A stretch of DNA of 64,000 bases from Salipiger sp. H15 (GCF_040409955.1 NZ_CP123384.1:1146001-1210000); one strand, 5' to 3'. Positions 43,536 through 53,289 are shown, counted from the first letter of the stretch. Program-made: numbers and translations. The notes: a model not told the origin generated them from the letters alone.

Positions 43536-43582
43536 CACTAGGCCCTTCATCCTTGGTCCCGTGCCATCCGCGTGGGTGAGGA

Positions 43583-43609
43583 CCCGGGGCCGGGCAGGCC
43601 AGCCCCGGG
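43583..43609 (-). terminator. Hairpin between fliC and flaF
   Basis: An 8-bp inverted repeat CCCGGGGC...GCCCCGGG with an 11-base loop follows the fliC stop codon by ten bases. No U-run follows, so it may stabilise or attenuate the fliC message and not fully terminate it. Confidence 0.4.
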
Positions 43610-43618
43610 AAGGTCACG

Positions 43619-44929
43619 TCAGCGGAAGAGCGACAGGAGCGATTGCGGTGCCTGGTTGGCGATCGACAGGGCCTGCACGCCGAGCTGCTGCTGGACCTGA
43701 AGCGCCTGCAGGCGGGCAGAGGCCTCTTCCATGTCGGCGTCCACCAGCGTGCCGATGCCCGACTTCAGCGCATCCGTGAGGCCCGAGATGAAGGCGGTCT
43801 GCGTTTCGATCCGGCCCTGGGTCGAGCCGAAAGCAGAGGCCGAGTCGATGGCCGTCTGGATCAGCCCCTCGATCTGGTCGAGCGCGGAATCCACCCCGGA
43901 CTGCGTGGTCACGTCAAGGTTGCTGAGCTGCTCGAGCTTGCCGCCGATGGTGTTGCCCTGGGAGGCGTTGACTGAGGACATGGTCACCGCGACCGTGTCG
44001 GTCGCATCGGTGATGGCCGAGGTGAAGGTCAGCGTGTCGCCGGAGACGGCAACGTCGATCACGTCGGTATCAAGCTCGTTGGAAGCCATGAAGCTCTTGA
44101 ACGAGGCCTGCAGACCCTTGGCGACGTCAGTCGCGGTGTCGCCTTCACGCGCAACATAGACGATCGAGAGGGTCGGCACTTCGGTGGCCGTGGGGCCGGC
44201 AGCGCTGGTCTCGCGATAGTCGGTCTGCGTGAACTTCGAGTTGTCGGCATCGGTGCCGAAGACGTTGAGCGTGTAGGCGGTTCCGGCGGTGAAGCCGCTG
44301 TTGGTGGTGCCGATGTCGATCGTGTCGCTTTGCGTGGCGTTGAGCGTCACGCTGTCGACCGAGGCGGTGAGCGCGGTCGCGGCGACGGTCGACGCGATCG
44401 CGGCGGCGCCGGTGCCGAGGTCCTGCTTGGTCACGTTGATGTCGGAGGCGGTGACGCCGGTCACCGAGCGGTCGAGCGAGGCCAGCACGTTGATGCTGCC
44501 GGAGCCCACGGTTTCATCGACGTTCGACAGCAGGTTCAGGCCGTTGAATTGCGCGGCGCTGACCACGGCGCCGATCTGGCCCCGCAGCGCGTCGATGTCG
44601 GCCTGGATCTTCACGCGATCGACGTTCTCTTCCTGGGCGGCGACGATCTTGCCCTTCACGTCGGTCAGCAGCTCGGTCACCGTTTCGGCGGCCTGGCGGG
44701 CCACGGCGACGGTGGACTGGCCGAGGTTGAGGCTGTCGGAAATGCCCTTGAAGCCCTTCACATCGGCTTCCATCACCTTGGAAATCGCCCAGACGGCGGC
44801 ATTGTCCTTGGCGCTGGCGACGCTCTTGCCGGTCGAGATCTCGCCCTGCGTGGTGGCCAGGTTCATGTTGATCGTCTTGAGGGTCTGCAGCGCGACCATC
44901 GCGCCATTGTTCGTCAGGATGCTAGACAT
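43619..44929 (-). CDS. fliC: Flagellin
   Basis: The 436-residue protein has the conserved flagellin N-terminus (SSILTNNGAMVALQTLKTINMNLATTQGEISTGKSVASAKDNAA). The C-terminal helix is also conserved (SARLQALQVQQQLGVQALSIANQAPQSLLSLFR). A variable Thr/Ser/Asp-rich centre covers about residues 155-330. It is the only flagellin gene in the window. Composition of the centre differs from the GC-rich surroundings in being richer in Thr and Ser codons, as expected for exposed domains. Regulation is probably both transcriptional (CtrA-like site upstream) and post-transcriptional through FlaF/FlbT. Confidence 0.95.
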   Translation of the reverse strand: MSSILTNNGAMVALQTLKTINMNLATTQGEISTGKSVASAKDNAAVWAISKVMEADVKGFKGISDSLNLGQSTVAVARQAAETVTELLTDVKGKIVAAQEENVDRVKIQADIDALRGQIGAVVSAAQFNGLNLLSNVDETVGSGSINVLASLDRSVTGVTASDINVTKQDLGTGAAAIASTVAATALTASVDSVTLNATQSDTIDIGTTNSGFTAGTAYTLNVFGTDADNSKFTQTDYRETSAAGPTATEVPTLSIVYVAREGDTATDVAKGLQASFKSFMASNELDTDVIDVAVSGDTLTFTSAITDATDTVAVTMSSVNASQGNTIGGKLEQLSNLDVTTQSGVDSALDQIEGLIQTAIDSASAFGSTQGRIETQTAFISGLTDALKSGIGTLVDADMEEASARLQALQVQQQLGVQALSIANQAPQSLLSLFR

Positions 44930-45186
44930 GTTTTTCGTCCTTGAATGCGGCGCTTTGCGCCATTCCTGTCACCGGTCGCGAGCCACCTGTCTCGCGGCGG
45001 TGCCAACAGGCACCGACCCGCGGGTCTGCGTAGGTCGCGACCTCTCCGGACGCCTTTCTGACGAAGCAGTCAGGGACCCTGTCCCCCTGCGCCATCCAGT
45101 CATGGATGCCGCGTCACGCTAGCGCGGAAGGTCTTAAGCCAAGGCTAAGCCGGAACCCGATTTCGCGGCGTGACGCCCGAGGATGA
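44930..45186. promoter_or_regulatory. fliC upstream region and leader, with CtrA-like site
   Basis: This 257-bp gap is upstream of fliC on the minus strand. TTAA-N7-CTAA at 45134-45148 matches seven of eight CtrA positions, about 205 bp from the fliC start, implying a long mRNA leader. In Caulobacter the flagellin leader is where FlbT acts. Several short inverted repeats (for example around 44983-45005) could fold in that leader. I see no clear sigma-28 or sigma-54 promoter. Confidence 0.4.
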
Positions 45187-45558
45187 TTAAAGTTTCTTTT
45201 GAATCCTGCCGATTTGACCCTGCCCGATCGGGGTCCTTCGGCCCTTGGGACCGTAGGTGTCCATCTGCTGCAGAAGCGCCTGTTGCGACGCGAGCCTGGC
45301 CCGCGCCGCGGCGAGCCCCTGCATCGCGCATTCCAGCAGGCGCTGGTTGCGCCGCAGCGCCGCAAGGAGCCGGGGCGCGTGACGCAGCCCCGCCTTCTGC
45401 GCCGCGAAATGCGCAAGCTGAGCCTCCTTCGCGCGCGCGTAGTCCGCCAGCCCGGCCAGGTCGCCGGAAAGTAGCGCGCGCCGTTCGGCGTCGAGCACCG
45501 CGGCCAGCTCCGCCGCATGGCGGTCGGCGCGCGACCGGGAGGCAGATGACCCGCTCAT
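45187..45558 (-). CDS. FlgN-like flagellar export chaperone (tentative)
   Basis: The 123-residue protein is nearly all helix: ADRHAAELAAVLDAERRALLSGDLAGLADYARAKEAQL, then LLAALRRNQRLLECAMQGLAAARARLASQQALLQQMDTYGPKG. The layout of an early acidic helix with RRALLSGDLAGL, a long second helix and a closing TYGPKG/DxxG-type tail is like FlgN-family chaperones, which escort FlgK and FlgL to the export gate. Identification rests on general pattern and context only. It overlaps the FlgJ-like gene by four bases and precedes fliC on the same strand. Confidence 0.65.
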   Translation of the reverse strand: MSGSSASRSRADRHAAELAAVLDAERRALLSGDLAGLADYARAKEAQLAHFAAQKAGLRHAPRLLAALRRNQRLLECAMQGLAAARARLASQQALLQQMDTYGPKGRRTPIGQGQIGRIQKKL

Positions 45559-45785
45559 CCGCGGGGCCCGCGTGCGACCGACGCCTCCGGCAGGAACTGC
45601 ACCCGGTCGGCGAGGCGCGCGGCATATTCCTCGCGCAGGAAGGAGGCGAATTGCGCCTCGCCGTCGCCGCCCCCAAAGGATCCGCGCGCGGAGAAGGCAT
45701 TGGAAAACTGCAACATCTGCGAGATGAAGAGCCGGTTCATCAGGCTGCGCTGCGTGGAAGCTGCCTGGTCGATCTGCGCGGACAT
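45555..45785 (-). CDS. flgJ: Rod-binding protein, FlgJ-like (no enzyme domain)
   Basis: The 76-residue protein (SAQIDQAASTQRSLMNRLFISQMLQFSNAFSARGSFGGGDGEAQFASFLREEYAARLAD) resembles the N-terminal rod-binding domain of FlgJ: a hydrophobic helix, a Gly-rich loop with GGGxxExxFxSFLxxEYA, and a second helix. It has no muramidase domain. In Rhodobacter, FlgJ is a short scaffold that works with the separate SltF enzyme (30493 here). I chose the ATG at 45785, which gives the expected size. It starts the leftward run flgJ-flgN and is divergent from fliK. Confidence 0.78.
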   Translation of the reverse strand: MSAQIDQAASTQRSLMNRLFISQMLQFSNAFSARGSFGGGDGEAQFASFLREEYAARLADRVQFLPEASVARGPRG

Positions 45786-45908
45786 GTCGTCGCTCCTCCG
45801 GTCGAGTCGGATACGTGGTTGCGGCAATGTTTAAAATGACCGGGGTAAAGGTATTCTTAGCGAGTCCCGGGTTAGCGTCGCGGCATCGCAGGAACCGGGA
45901 TCGACAGA

Positions 45909-48509
45909 ATGCTCCCCATGCCCTTGGATACGCCTCCGCCCTCAGCGCGGCCCTGGCCGACGACCCAGCCCGGAGTCGAAACCCGCGCGGAGATGCCGGA
46001 CGCGCTTGTCGTCGGCGCGACGCGCGTCTCGGGTGCGGATTTTGGGACGGCCTTCCGGGAGGCGATGCGGGATATCCAGCCCGAAGAGCTCGGAAACGAG
46101 GCTGGGCCCGTCATGAGTGATACGCCAATGGCCACGTGCAAAGATGATCTCATCGCGGCTCGTTCCGAGGCGCCTGATCAGAGTGCCGGGATGGGGGAGA
46201 GTCCGGAGGTCACTGAGGAGGAGCATCGCTGGTACGGAATTGAGCCCCTCGACGACATTGCACTTCCCGAACTCGTTGAAAAGAACATTGGGACACCTGA
46301 GATACTGCGGGGCCTAAATATTCTTTCGCCCGAGCCCGACGAAGAAGGGGTGGGCGACCCGAGCATTGTGAGCATCCAGCGGTCCGGTCCCGACAATGCG
46401 TTGCAGATGACGACTGGGCCACGCTTAGGAGGTCCGATGGTGCTGCAGCACTTTCTGGAGGCCGTTCTCTTCCAGGCCGATGCGGAAGCCGCACCGCCGA
46501 AGAACCCTGCCTTGCGGGAGGCCGACTGTGGCTATCGAACCAGCGAGCCGAGGCTGGCGGGCGACGAGAGCGCGTCGCCCGCGCTGCCCGAAGTGAGCCG
46601 GGCTCAGGACGGGATTCCAAATGTCTCGCCCATGGCTATGCCCTTGCTGCCGCGGTCGAAATCACCCGAAGTTATTTCCTCTGTGCTGCGTGAAGCGCGT
46701 CCGGACGGACAAAAATCCCAAGAGGGCTCCGAGCAAGAGATGGCGGATTCAGGCGTCTTGGCAAAGGACGAAATCGCTTCTGGAGAGTTCCCCGCGCGCT
46801 GGCGCCCGGATCCCGGCCACGTGCGGCCTGCGGACGAATCTCCTGCGCCAGTCCGGCGGGTAAATTCCGATGGGGATAACGCATATCCGCGCAAAGCGTT
46901 CGAGGAGACCGAGGCCATATCCGCAGGACCACGCGCGCTGCTCGCGTGGGACGCGGCTCGCGAGCGGAAGGCCAATCCCGATCGCCCACCGTCAGGCAGA
47001 CAGAGGGTTCATACCGCGCACCAACAGGTCGCCGCCCGCAAACTCGGGGAGGAGTCCGAGGCGCGCGGACGATCCACGCCTTCCGGCAAACCACGCTCAG
47101 ATGCGCGGTCGATCCAGCCAGCCAGCGAGTCTCAAAGTCTGTCTGTGGCTGTTGGCGCCAGTGCGAGCGCACCGGGCGTCATGCTTTCGAACGTCTCTCT
47201 TCCAGTCATTCAACATGGGAAGGGCAGTGCCCACCGATCCTCAGGGGCCGAGCCTCGGTCCGCGGAATTGCAGGAGAAGATAATGGCTCGGAGCGTTTCC
47301 GCCGTCCGCGCGCCCTCCGAGCCATCGGCCTCAACGGGCCCGGACGTCGAGCGTCGCGCACGTCCTTGGGAGCAGCGACCGTCGCCAGAATTGCCGGCGA
47401 CGGTCACTGCGGTGATCGAACCGGAGGACCGCGACAGCGAGAGTGTGCAACCAGAAGCGCGTCGCCTGCGCGGCACTGCAGCACCCGCGCCGTCGATCTC
47501 CGAAACACTTCAATCCGAGTCGGACGTGAGACCCGCAGATGTCCGATCACGCGACCGGCGTCCGGTAACTCCTCGCGCGTCGGGCAAACTGCCAGCGAGG
47601 CTGGGGACGGACAGACAGTCAGAAGCGGGGTTCCCGGTGGCAGTTCGTCCAGACCGAACAGAGACCGGCGGATCCATGTCGGCGGATGGGCGTGGTTCAA
47701 GCGCCCCTGAATGGAGGGCCTTGGGCTGGGGTAAGGCGGGCGGACGCGATCCGGAACTTGCGGAGGGACATTCGAGAGGGGATCCTGCCGACGTGAATAA
47801 GCAAATTTTCCTGCGGAAAGAACCGGGAAAGGCTCATGTATCGGCGGTTGAGATGCGATCAACGCGCTTGCATCCCCCAAGCAACGCTGCGCCTCCGCAG
47901 CCCTTGCCAGACATGTCGGTTCGTGACGCGGGGCAGAGCAAATCTTCGGTCGCCAAGCCGGAGACGCGCGCCGTCGTCGAGGCGGTGAATGGGTTGCTCT
48001 CCGAGCCGAAGCCTCTGCGCAGCCGCGACAGCGACGAGCCGTTAAGCGAGGCCCTGTTGCCCCGTGCCCCGGCTTCGGTGCTTCCCGCAAGAGACTCGGG
48101 TCCGGTGCCGCGAAACGTGCCGATGTCGCCGCTTCGTCAGGTCGCGGAGGCGATCGTTGCCGGCGCGGAGGGAGAGGTGGATATCCGACTCGAACCCGAG
48201 GAGCTGGGGCGGGTCAGGTTTCATATCCAGCTCACCGACCATGGTGTCGCGCTGCATGTGAGCGCGGACCGACCCGAAACGCTCGAGATGCTGCGGCGGA
48301 ATGTCGACCAACTTGCGCGGTACCTGTCGGAGTCGGACATACAGAGCAGCAACTTCAGCTTTTCCGGGGAGCGCCGGGGCCGGCCCGCCGCCGCGCCAAG
48401 TACAAAAGGCCCCGGAGCCCAGGCCACCTCCGAACGCGTGTCGGGAGGGAGGTCGGACGCCGTGGCGCACTGGCGGATTTCGCCGAAGGGAATGGATCTC
48501 AGGCTGTAG
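45909..48509 (+). CDS. fliK: Flagellar hook-length control protein FliK
   Basis: The 866-residue protein is mostly low-complexity, Ser/Pro/Glu/Arg-rich and probably disordered. It ends in a typical Flg_hook (FliK C-terminal) domain at about residues 740-815: VDIRLEPEELGRVRFHIQLTDHGVALHVSADRPETLEMLRRNVDQLARYL. FliK measures the hook and triggers the FlhB specificity switch. At 866 residues it is longer than the 400-600 common in the family. Base composition of the disordered part is less GC-biased than the neighbours, consistent with relaxed selection. It is followed 28 bases later by flgD. The start may be the ATG at 45909 or the one at 45918. Confidence 0.88.
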   Translation: MLPMPLDTPPPSARPWPTTQPGVETRAEMPDALVVGATRVSGADFGTAFREAMRDIQPEELGNEAGPVMSDTPMATCKDDLIAARSEAPDQSAGMGESPEVTEEEHRWYGIEPLDDIALPELVEKNIGTPEILRGLNILSPEPDEEGVGDPSIVSIQRSGPDNALQMTTGPRLGGPMVLQHFLEAVLFQADAEAAPPKNPALREADCGYRTSEPRLAGDESASPALPEVSRAQDGIPNVSPMAMPLLPRSKSPEVISSVLREARPDGQKSQEGSEQEMADSGVLAKDEIASGEFPARWRPDPGHVRPADESPAPVRRVNSDGDNAYPRKAFEETEAISAGPRALLAWDAARERKANPDRPPSGRQRVHTAHQQVAARKLGEESEARGRSTPSGKPRSDARSIQPASESQSLSVAVGASASAPGVMLSNVSLPVIQHGKGSAHRSSGAEPRSAELQEKIMARSVSAVRAPSEPSASTGPDVERRARPWEQRPSPELPATVTAVIEPEDRDSESVQPEARRLRGTAAPAPSISETLQSESDVRPADVRSRDRRPVTPRASGKLPARLGTDRQSEAGFPVAVRPDRTETGGSMSADGRGSSAPEWRALGWGKAGGRDPELAEGHSRGDPADVNKQIFLRKEPGKAHVSAVEMRSTRLHPPSNAAPPQPLPDMSVRDAGQSKSSVAKPETRAVVEAVNGLLSEPKPLRSRDSDEPLSEALLPRAPASVLPARDSGPVPRNVPMSPLRQVAEAIVAGAEGEVDIRLEPEELGRVRFHIQLTDHGVALHVSADRPETLEMLRRNVDQLARYLSESDIQSSNFSFSGERRGRPAAAPSTKGPGAQATSERVSGGRSDAVAHWRISPKGMDLRL

Positions 48510-48537
48510 TCACGGCCCAGTTCAGCAGGAGGACGAC

Positions 48538-49200
48538 ATGGATCTTTCGGCACTGACGCAGGTTTCGACCGGCACCTCGAGCACGGGAACTGCCGCGAGC
48601 AGTGCAAGTGCCAGCGATTTCGACACGTTTCTGAAGATGCTGACCACCCAGGCGCAGAACCAGGACCCGTTCAATCCGGTCGACGCGACGGAATATGCCT
48701 CGCAGCTCGCCAGCTTTTCCGCCGTCGAGCAGCAGGTCATGACCAACGAGCTGCTGAGCAGTCTCACCGCGCTGGCGGGGGCTGGCGGGTTCGAGCGGCT
48801 GGCGTCCTGGATCGGGCTGGAAACCCTTGCACCGGGGGCGGCGCGGTTCGACGGCGCGCCGGTCGATCTCTATTTCGATCCCGTGGAAGAAACGGAAAGC
48901 GTGGTGCTGGTCCTGCGGGACGCGTCCGGTTCCGTGCAGAGCCGGATCACCCTGCCGGCGGGCAGCGACAGCTATACCTGGGAGGGCAGCGACCTCGCCG
49001 GTGCTGCCCTGCCCGACGGGATTTACGGGGCAGAGATCGAGGTCACCCGCGACGGTGTGCTGGCCGAGACGCGCGACGCCTATTCCTACATGCGGATCGA
49101 CGAGGTGAGCCGCGGTGAGGACGGTCTGGTGCTCACCCTGCGCGGGGGCGACACGCTCGACGCATCGTCGGCGGCCGCGGTGCGCCGCCCGGCAACGTGA
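48538..49200 (+). CDS. flgD: Flagellar hook capping protein FlgD
   Basis: The 220-residue protein has the FlgD N-terminus (FDTFLKMLTTQAQNQDPFNPVDATEYASQLASFSAVEQQVMTNELL). FLGD_ig-like and tudor-like beta domains follow: VDLYFDPVEETESVVLVLRDASG and YTWEGSDLAGAALPDGIYGAEIEVTRDG. FlgD caps the growing hook to allow FlgE addition. AGGAGG precedes the ATG at 48538 by five bases. It is the last gene of the flagellar locus and converges on ubiB with a 22-bp gap. Confidence 0.94.
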   Translation: MDLSALTQVSTGTSSTGTAASSASASDFDTFLKMLTTQAQNQDPFNPVDATEYASQLASFSAVEQQVMTNELLSSLTALAGAGGFERLASWIGLETLAPGAARFDGAPVDLYFDPVEETESVVLVLRDASGSVQSRITLPAGSDSYTWEGSDLAGAALPDGIYGAEIEVTRDGVLAETRDAYSYMRIDEVSRGEDGLVLTLRGGDTLDASSAAAVRRPAT

Positions 49201-49222
49201 CCGGACGGCGGCTCCGGCAGTG

Positions 49223-50755
49223 TCAGAAGATCGACAGCAGGACCAGCGTCAGGCCGGCCCCGGAAATCAGGCCGCCGATGCCCCAGCCGAGGCGGCGCGT
49301 CCATTTCGACTCGAGTTCGTTCGCGATGCCCTGGGTCTGGCGGATCAGCGCTTCCTCGACGAGCCCGGGCAGGCGCGGGCCGAAACGCGCCATGACCCGC
49401 GCGGTCTTGGCGAAGTCGCGCAGCGCGGCGCGGGGGCCGATGGAGGTCTTGATGTATTGCTCAACCACGGGGCGAGCAACGCTCCAGATGTTCATATGGG
49501 GATTCAGCGAACGTGCGACGCCCTCGACAACCACCATGGTGCGCTGCAGCAGGATCAGCTCGGTGCGGGTCTGCATGCCGAAACGCTCGGTCACCTCGAA
49601 GAGGTAGTTCAGCAGCCGGCCCATGGAGATGCGGGTCGAATCCATGCCGAAGATCGGCTCGCCAACGGCGCGCAGGGCGCGGGCAAACTCGTCGACATCC
49701 TGGTTGGCGGGCACGTAGCCGGCCTCGAAATGCACCTCGGCGACGCGGCGGTAGTCGCGGCGGATGAAGCCGTAGAGAATCTCGGCATAGACCCGGCGCG
49801 TGTACTCGTCGATGTGCCCCATGATGCCGAAATCGTAGGCGATGATGTCGCCGTCGGGGGCGACCTTCAGGTTGCCCTGGTGCATGTCGGCGTGGAAGAA
49901 ACCGTCGCGCAGGGCGTGGTTGAGGAAGAGCTGCAGCACCCGCTCACTGAGCAGCACCCGGTCATGCCCGGCAGCGTCGAGCGCGGCATTGTCGCCGAGC
50001 GGCACGCCCTCGGCCCAGCTCATCGTCATCACGCGGCGGCCCGACAGGCCCCAGATCACCTCGGGCAGCTGGAAGCCTTCGTCATCGACCGTGTTGGCGG
50101 CGAACTCGCTGGCCGAGGCGCTTTCGAGCCGCAGGTCCAGCTCGCCGTTCACCACGCCCTCGAAATGGGCGATCACGTCGCGCGGGCGCAGCCGGCGCGA
50201 GGCGGGCGACAGGAAGTTGATCGCGTCGGCGGCCAGCCAGAAGGCGTCGATATCCTTGCGGAAGGCGCGCTCGATCCCGGGGCGCAGCACCTTCACGGCG
50301 ACGGTCTCGCCGGTCTCGGCCAGCCGCGCCTTGTGCACCTGCGCGATCGAGGCCGCGGCAACGGCTTCGCTGAACTCGGAATAGACCTCGTCGACCTTCA
50401 CGCCGAGCTCGGTCTCGACCTGAGCCTTGGCGGCCTCGACGGGGAAGGGCGGCAGCTTGTCCTGCAGCACGCGCAGCTGGTTCGCCAGCTCCTCGCCAAC
50501 CACGTCGGGACGGGTCGAAAGCACCTGGCCGAACTTGATGTAGGCGGGGCCAAGCGCGGTCAGCGCACGGGTGACCGGCGGCATGGCGGGATCGCCCTCG
50601 TAGCCGAGCCACTTGAAGGGCCAGGCGAGGATGCGGGAGGCAGCGCGCAGGGCCGGCGGCGCATCGACGGCATCGAGCACGACGCGCATCGCGCCGGTGC
50701 GTTCGAAGGTGGCGCCGGTGCGAACCAGCCGCAGGATGTTGTGCGGGCCCTTCAC
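49223..50755 (-). CDS. ubiB: Ubiquinone biosynthesis kinase-like protein UbiB
   Basis: The 510-residue protein carries the UbiB/ABC1 signatures: the KxGQ motif in [34 protein letters not shown] with the nucleotide-binding lysine, [11 protein letters not shown] and [12 protein letters not shown]. Two C-terminal membrane helices are suggested by [21 protein letters not shown]. UbiB is an atypical kinase-fold ATPase that promotes aerobic ubiquinone synthesis, probably by extracting quinone intermediates from the membrane. It is one base downstream of ubiE, in the conserved alphaproteobacterial pair. Confidence 0.95.
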   Translation of the reverse strand: MKGPHNILRLVRTGATFERTGAMRVVLDAVDAPPALRAASRILAWPFKWLGYEGDPAMPPVTRALTALGPAYIKFGQVLSTRPDVVGEELANQLRVLQDKLPPFPVEAAKAQVETELGVKVDEVYSEFSEAVAAASIAQVHKARLAETGETVAVKVLRPGIERAFRKDIDAFWLAADAINFLSPASRRLRPRDVIAHFEGVVNGELDLRLESASASEFAANTVDDEGFQLPEVIWGLSGRRVMTMSWAEGVPLGDNAALDAAGHDRVLLSERVLQLFLNHALRDGFFHADMHQGNLKVAPDGDIIAYDFGIMGHIDEYTRRVYAEILYGFIRRDYRRVAEVHFEAGYVPANQDVDEFARALRAVGEPIFGMDSTRISMGRLLNYLFEVTERFGMQTRTELILLQRTMVVVEGVARSLNPHMNIWSVARPVVEQYIKTSIGPRAALRDFAKTARVMARFGPRLPGLVEEALIRQTQGIANELESKWTRRLGWGIGGLISGAGLTLVLLSIF

Positions 50756-50756
50756 G

Positions 50757-51509
50757 TCAGAGCTTCCAGCCGGAATGCAGGCAGGCGATGCCCATGCTCA
50801 GGTTGCGGTACTTGGCGTTGCCGAAGCCGGCGGCGCGCACCATGCCGAGGAAGGTCTCCTGGTCGGGGAACTTGCGGATCGATTCCACCAGGTACTGGTA
50901 GCTGTCGCGGTCGCCCGCGATCACCTGGCCCATGCGCGGGATCAGGTTGAAGGAATAAAGATCGTAGACCTTCTGCATGAGGTCGTTCGGGATCTGGCTG
51001 AACTCGAGCACCATGAGCCGTCCGCCGGGTTTCAGCACCCTGTAGGCCTCGTTCAGCGCCTCCTGCGGCCGGGTCACGTTCCGGATGCCGAAGGAGATCG
51101 TGTAGACGTCGAAGGTGTTGTCGGCGAAGGGCAGGGCCATCGCGTCCCCCACCACCCAGTCGAGCTGGCTGGCCATGGCATCCGCCTCGGCGCGCTTGCG
51201 GCCCTCGACCAGCATGGGCTCGGTGAGGTCGCAGACCGTGGCATGGCCATGGCCCGCGCGCTTGAGGAAGCGGAACGAGATGTCGCCGGTGCCGCCCGCC
51301 ACGTCGAGCAGTTTCTGCCCGGGGCGCGGTGCCAGCCAGTCCATCATCGCGTCCTTCCAGATGCGGTGGATGCCGAAGGACATGGCATCGTTCATCACGT
51401 CGTATTTCGACGCGACCGAGCCGAAGACCCCGCGCACGCGGCCGGCCTTCTCCTCTTCGGGGATGTCGGTGAACCCGAAATGGGTGGTTTTTCCGGTCTC
51501 TTTGGTCAT
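50757..51509 (-). CDS. ubiE: Ubiquinone/menaquinone methyltransferase UbiE
   Basis: The 250-residue class I methyltransferase contains [26 protein letters not shown], the UbiE opening. The SAM-binding motif [15 protein letters not shown] and the family signature [33 protein letters not shown] follow. It performs the C-methylation of the demethylated quinone ring in ubiquinone synthesis. The ATG at 51509 gives an N-terminus ([13 protein letters not shown]) of usual length. The gene diverges from mutM with an 81-bp gap. Confidence 0.96.
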   Translation of the reverse strand: MTKETGKTTHFGFTDIPEEEKAGRVRGVFGSVASKYDVMNDAMSFGIHRIWKDAMMDWLAPRPGQKLLDVAGGTGDISFRFLKRAGHGHATVCDLTEPMLVEGRKRAEADAMASQLDWVVGDAMALPFADNTFDVYTISFGIRNVTRPQEALNEAYRVLKPGGRLMVLEFSQIPNDLMQKVYDLYSFNLIPRMGQVIAGDRDSYQYLVESIRKFPDQETFLGMVRAAGFGNAKYRNLSMGIACLHSGWKL

Positions 51510-51590
51510 GGGCCTTGCCGTCCTGTGTCCGACACTCCTTATAGAGCCCGCGCGCCGCGCTGCAATGCGGCCCATTGGAAAGGATCCGTG

Positions 51591-52442
51591 ATGCCCGAAC
51601 TTCCCGAGGTGGAAACCGTCCGTGCGGGGCTGGCCCCGGTGATGGAAAACGAGGTGATCGCCGAGGCGAAGGTGAACCGGCCCGACCTGCGCTGGCCCTT
51701 CCCCGAACGCATGGCCGAGCGGCTGACCGGCGCGCGGGTGCTGCGGCTGCGGCGGCGGTCCAAGTACATCCTCGCCGACCTCGACACCGGGGAGACGCTG
51801 CTGATCCACCTCGGCATGTCGGGGCGGATGCTGGTCTCGGGCGATCCGCTCGGGCGCTTCGTGCATGAGCATCCCGCGCCGGAAAAGCACGACCACGTGG
51901 TCTTCGAGATGGCCAGCGGCGCGCGGATCACCTTCAACGACCCGCGACGTTTCGGCGCAATGGATCTGATGCAGACCGCCGCCGCCGAGGCGCATCCGCT
52001 GCTGGCGGCGATCGGCCCCGAGCCGCTGGGCAACGCCTTCAGCGAATCCCATCTGGTGGCGGCACTGAAGGGGCGCAGCATGCCGATCAAGACCGCGCTG
52101 CTTGACCAGAAGATTGTTGCCGGTCTGGGGAATATCTACGTCTGCGAAGCCCTGTTCCGCGCCGGCATCCGTCCTTCACGCCGCGTCAACCAAATCTCGG
52201 AAAAGCGCATCGCCTCGCTGGTGCCGATCATCCGGCAGGTCCTGACCGACGCCATCGCTGCGGGCGGCTCCTCGCTCAAGGATTACCGCCAAGCCGATGG
52301 AGAACTTGGATATTTTCAGCACAGCTTCGATGTCTACGGGCGCGAGGGCCAGCCCTGCCGGGGCGATGGTTGCGCCAACATGGTACACCGAATCGTGCAA
52401 TCCGGCCGGTCCTCCTTCTACTGTCCGAGCTGTCAAAGATAA
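51591..52442 (+). CDS. mutM: Formamidopyrimidine-DNA glycosylase MutM (Fpg)
   Basis: The 283-residue protein begins [16 protein letters not shown] with catalytic Pro2-Glu3. It carries the helix-two-turn-helix region ([27 protein letters not shown]) and ends with a zinc finger ([29 protein letters not shown]) in which the first cysteine pair is spaced CX4C. Fpg removes 8-oxoguanine and other oxidised purines and cleaves the strand. The next gene follows 64 bp later on the same strand, and the ubiE promoter is on the other side. Confidence 0.96.
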   Translation: MPELPEVETVRAGLAPVMENEVIAEAKVNRPDLRWPFPERMAERLTGARVLRLRRRSKYILADLDTGETLLIHLGMSGRMLVSGDPLGRFVHEHPAPEKHDHVVFEMASGARITFNDPRRFGAMDLMQTAAAEAHPLLAAIGPEPLGNAFSESHLVAALKGRSMPIKTALLDQKIVAGLGNIYVCEALFRAGIRPSRRVNQISEKRIASLVPIIRQVLTDAIAAGGSSLKDYRQADGELGYFQHSFDVYGREGQPCRGDGCANMVHRIVQSGRSSFYCPSCQR

Positions 52443-52506
52443 CTTGATTGCGAGGGGCAAGTTGGTAAGGCTGCGCGACAATGCCAACGGACGGGAGCCC
52501 GAAGAC

Positions 52507-53283
52507 ATGGCCTATGAGACGATTATCGTCGAAGTAGAGGACGATGTTGCCACTATTACCCTGAACCGCCCGGACGCCCTGAATGCGCTGAACAGCCAAC
52601 TGCTTGGCGAGCTCGCGCAGGCGCTGACCGAGGCGGATGCCAACGAGAAAGTGCGCTGCATCATCCTCACCGGGTCGGCCAAGGCCTTCGCCGCCGGGGC
52701 GGACATCAAGGAAATGTCGGAAAAGACCTTCGTCGAGATGTTCCTCGGCGATTTCTTCGAGCCGGCGACGGAGGCGGTCGCGAAGGTGCGCAAGCCGGTG
52801 ATCGCGGCGGTCAGCGGCTACGCGCTCGGCGGCGGCTGCGAGCTGGCGATGATGTGCGACTTCATCATCGCGTCGGAGACCGCCAAGTTCGGTCAGCCCG
52901 AGATCAACCTCGGTGTCATCGCCGGGATCGGCGGCACGCAGCGCCTTCCGCGCTACGTCGGCAAGGCCAAGGCGATGGACATGCACCTCACCGGGCGCTT
53001 CATGGATGCCGAGGAGGCCGAACGGTCCGGCCTCGTCAGCCGTGTGGTGCCGGTGAAACAGCTCATGGAAGAGGCGCAGAGCGCCGCGGCCAAGATCGCC
53101 GAGAAGTCGATGCTGGCCTCGATCGCCGCCAAGCAGGCAGTGAACCGCGCCTACGAGACCACGCTCAGCGAGGGGCTGCTCTTCGAGCGGCGGCTGTTCC
53201 ACTCGCTCTTCAACACCGAGGATCAGAAGGAAGGCATGTCGGCCTTCCTCGAGAAGCGGACCGCGCAGTTCCGCGACCGCTGA
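52507..53283 (+). CDS. Enoyl-CoA hydratase
   Basis: The 258-residue crotonase-fold protein begins [28 protein letters not shown]. It contains [11 protein letters not shown] (oxyanion hole), [16 protein letters not shown] with the first catalytic Glu (near residue 115) and [30 protein letters not shown] with the second Glu (near 135). Both glutamates of short-chain enoyl-CoA hydratase are present, so it is likely to hydrate trans-2-enoyl-CoA in beta-oxidation. The link to the mutM-rpsT-dnaA region is positional and conserved in Rhodobacteraceae and Caulobacter. Confidence 0.92.
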   Translation: MAYETIIVEVEDDVATITLNRPDALNALNSQLLGELAQALTEADANEKVRCIILTGSAKAFAAGADIKEMSEKTFVEMFLGDFFEPATEAVAKVRKPVIAAVSGYALGGGCELAMMCDFIIASETAKFGQPEINLGVIAGIGGTQRLPRYVGKAKAMDMHLTGRFMDAEEAERSGLVSRVVPVKQLMEEAQSAAAKIAEKSMLASIAAKQAVNRAYETTLSEGLLFERRLFHSLFNTEDQKEGMSAFLEKRTAQFRDR

Positions 53284-53289
53284 GGCTTC

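Noticed and set aside
45857..45875. TTAG...TTAG upstream of fliK considered as a CtrA site
   Set aside because: The spacing is 11 bases instead of 7 and both halves are imperfect.
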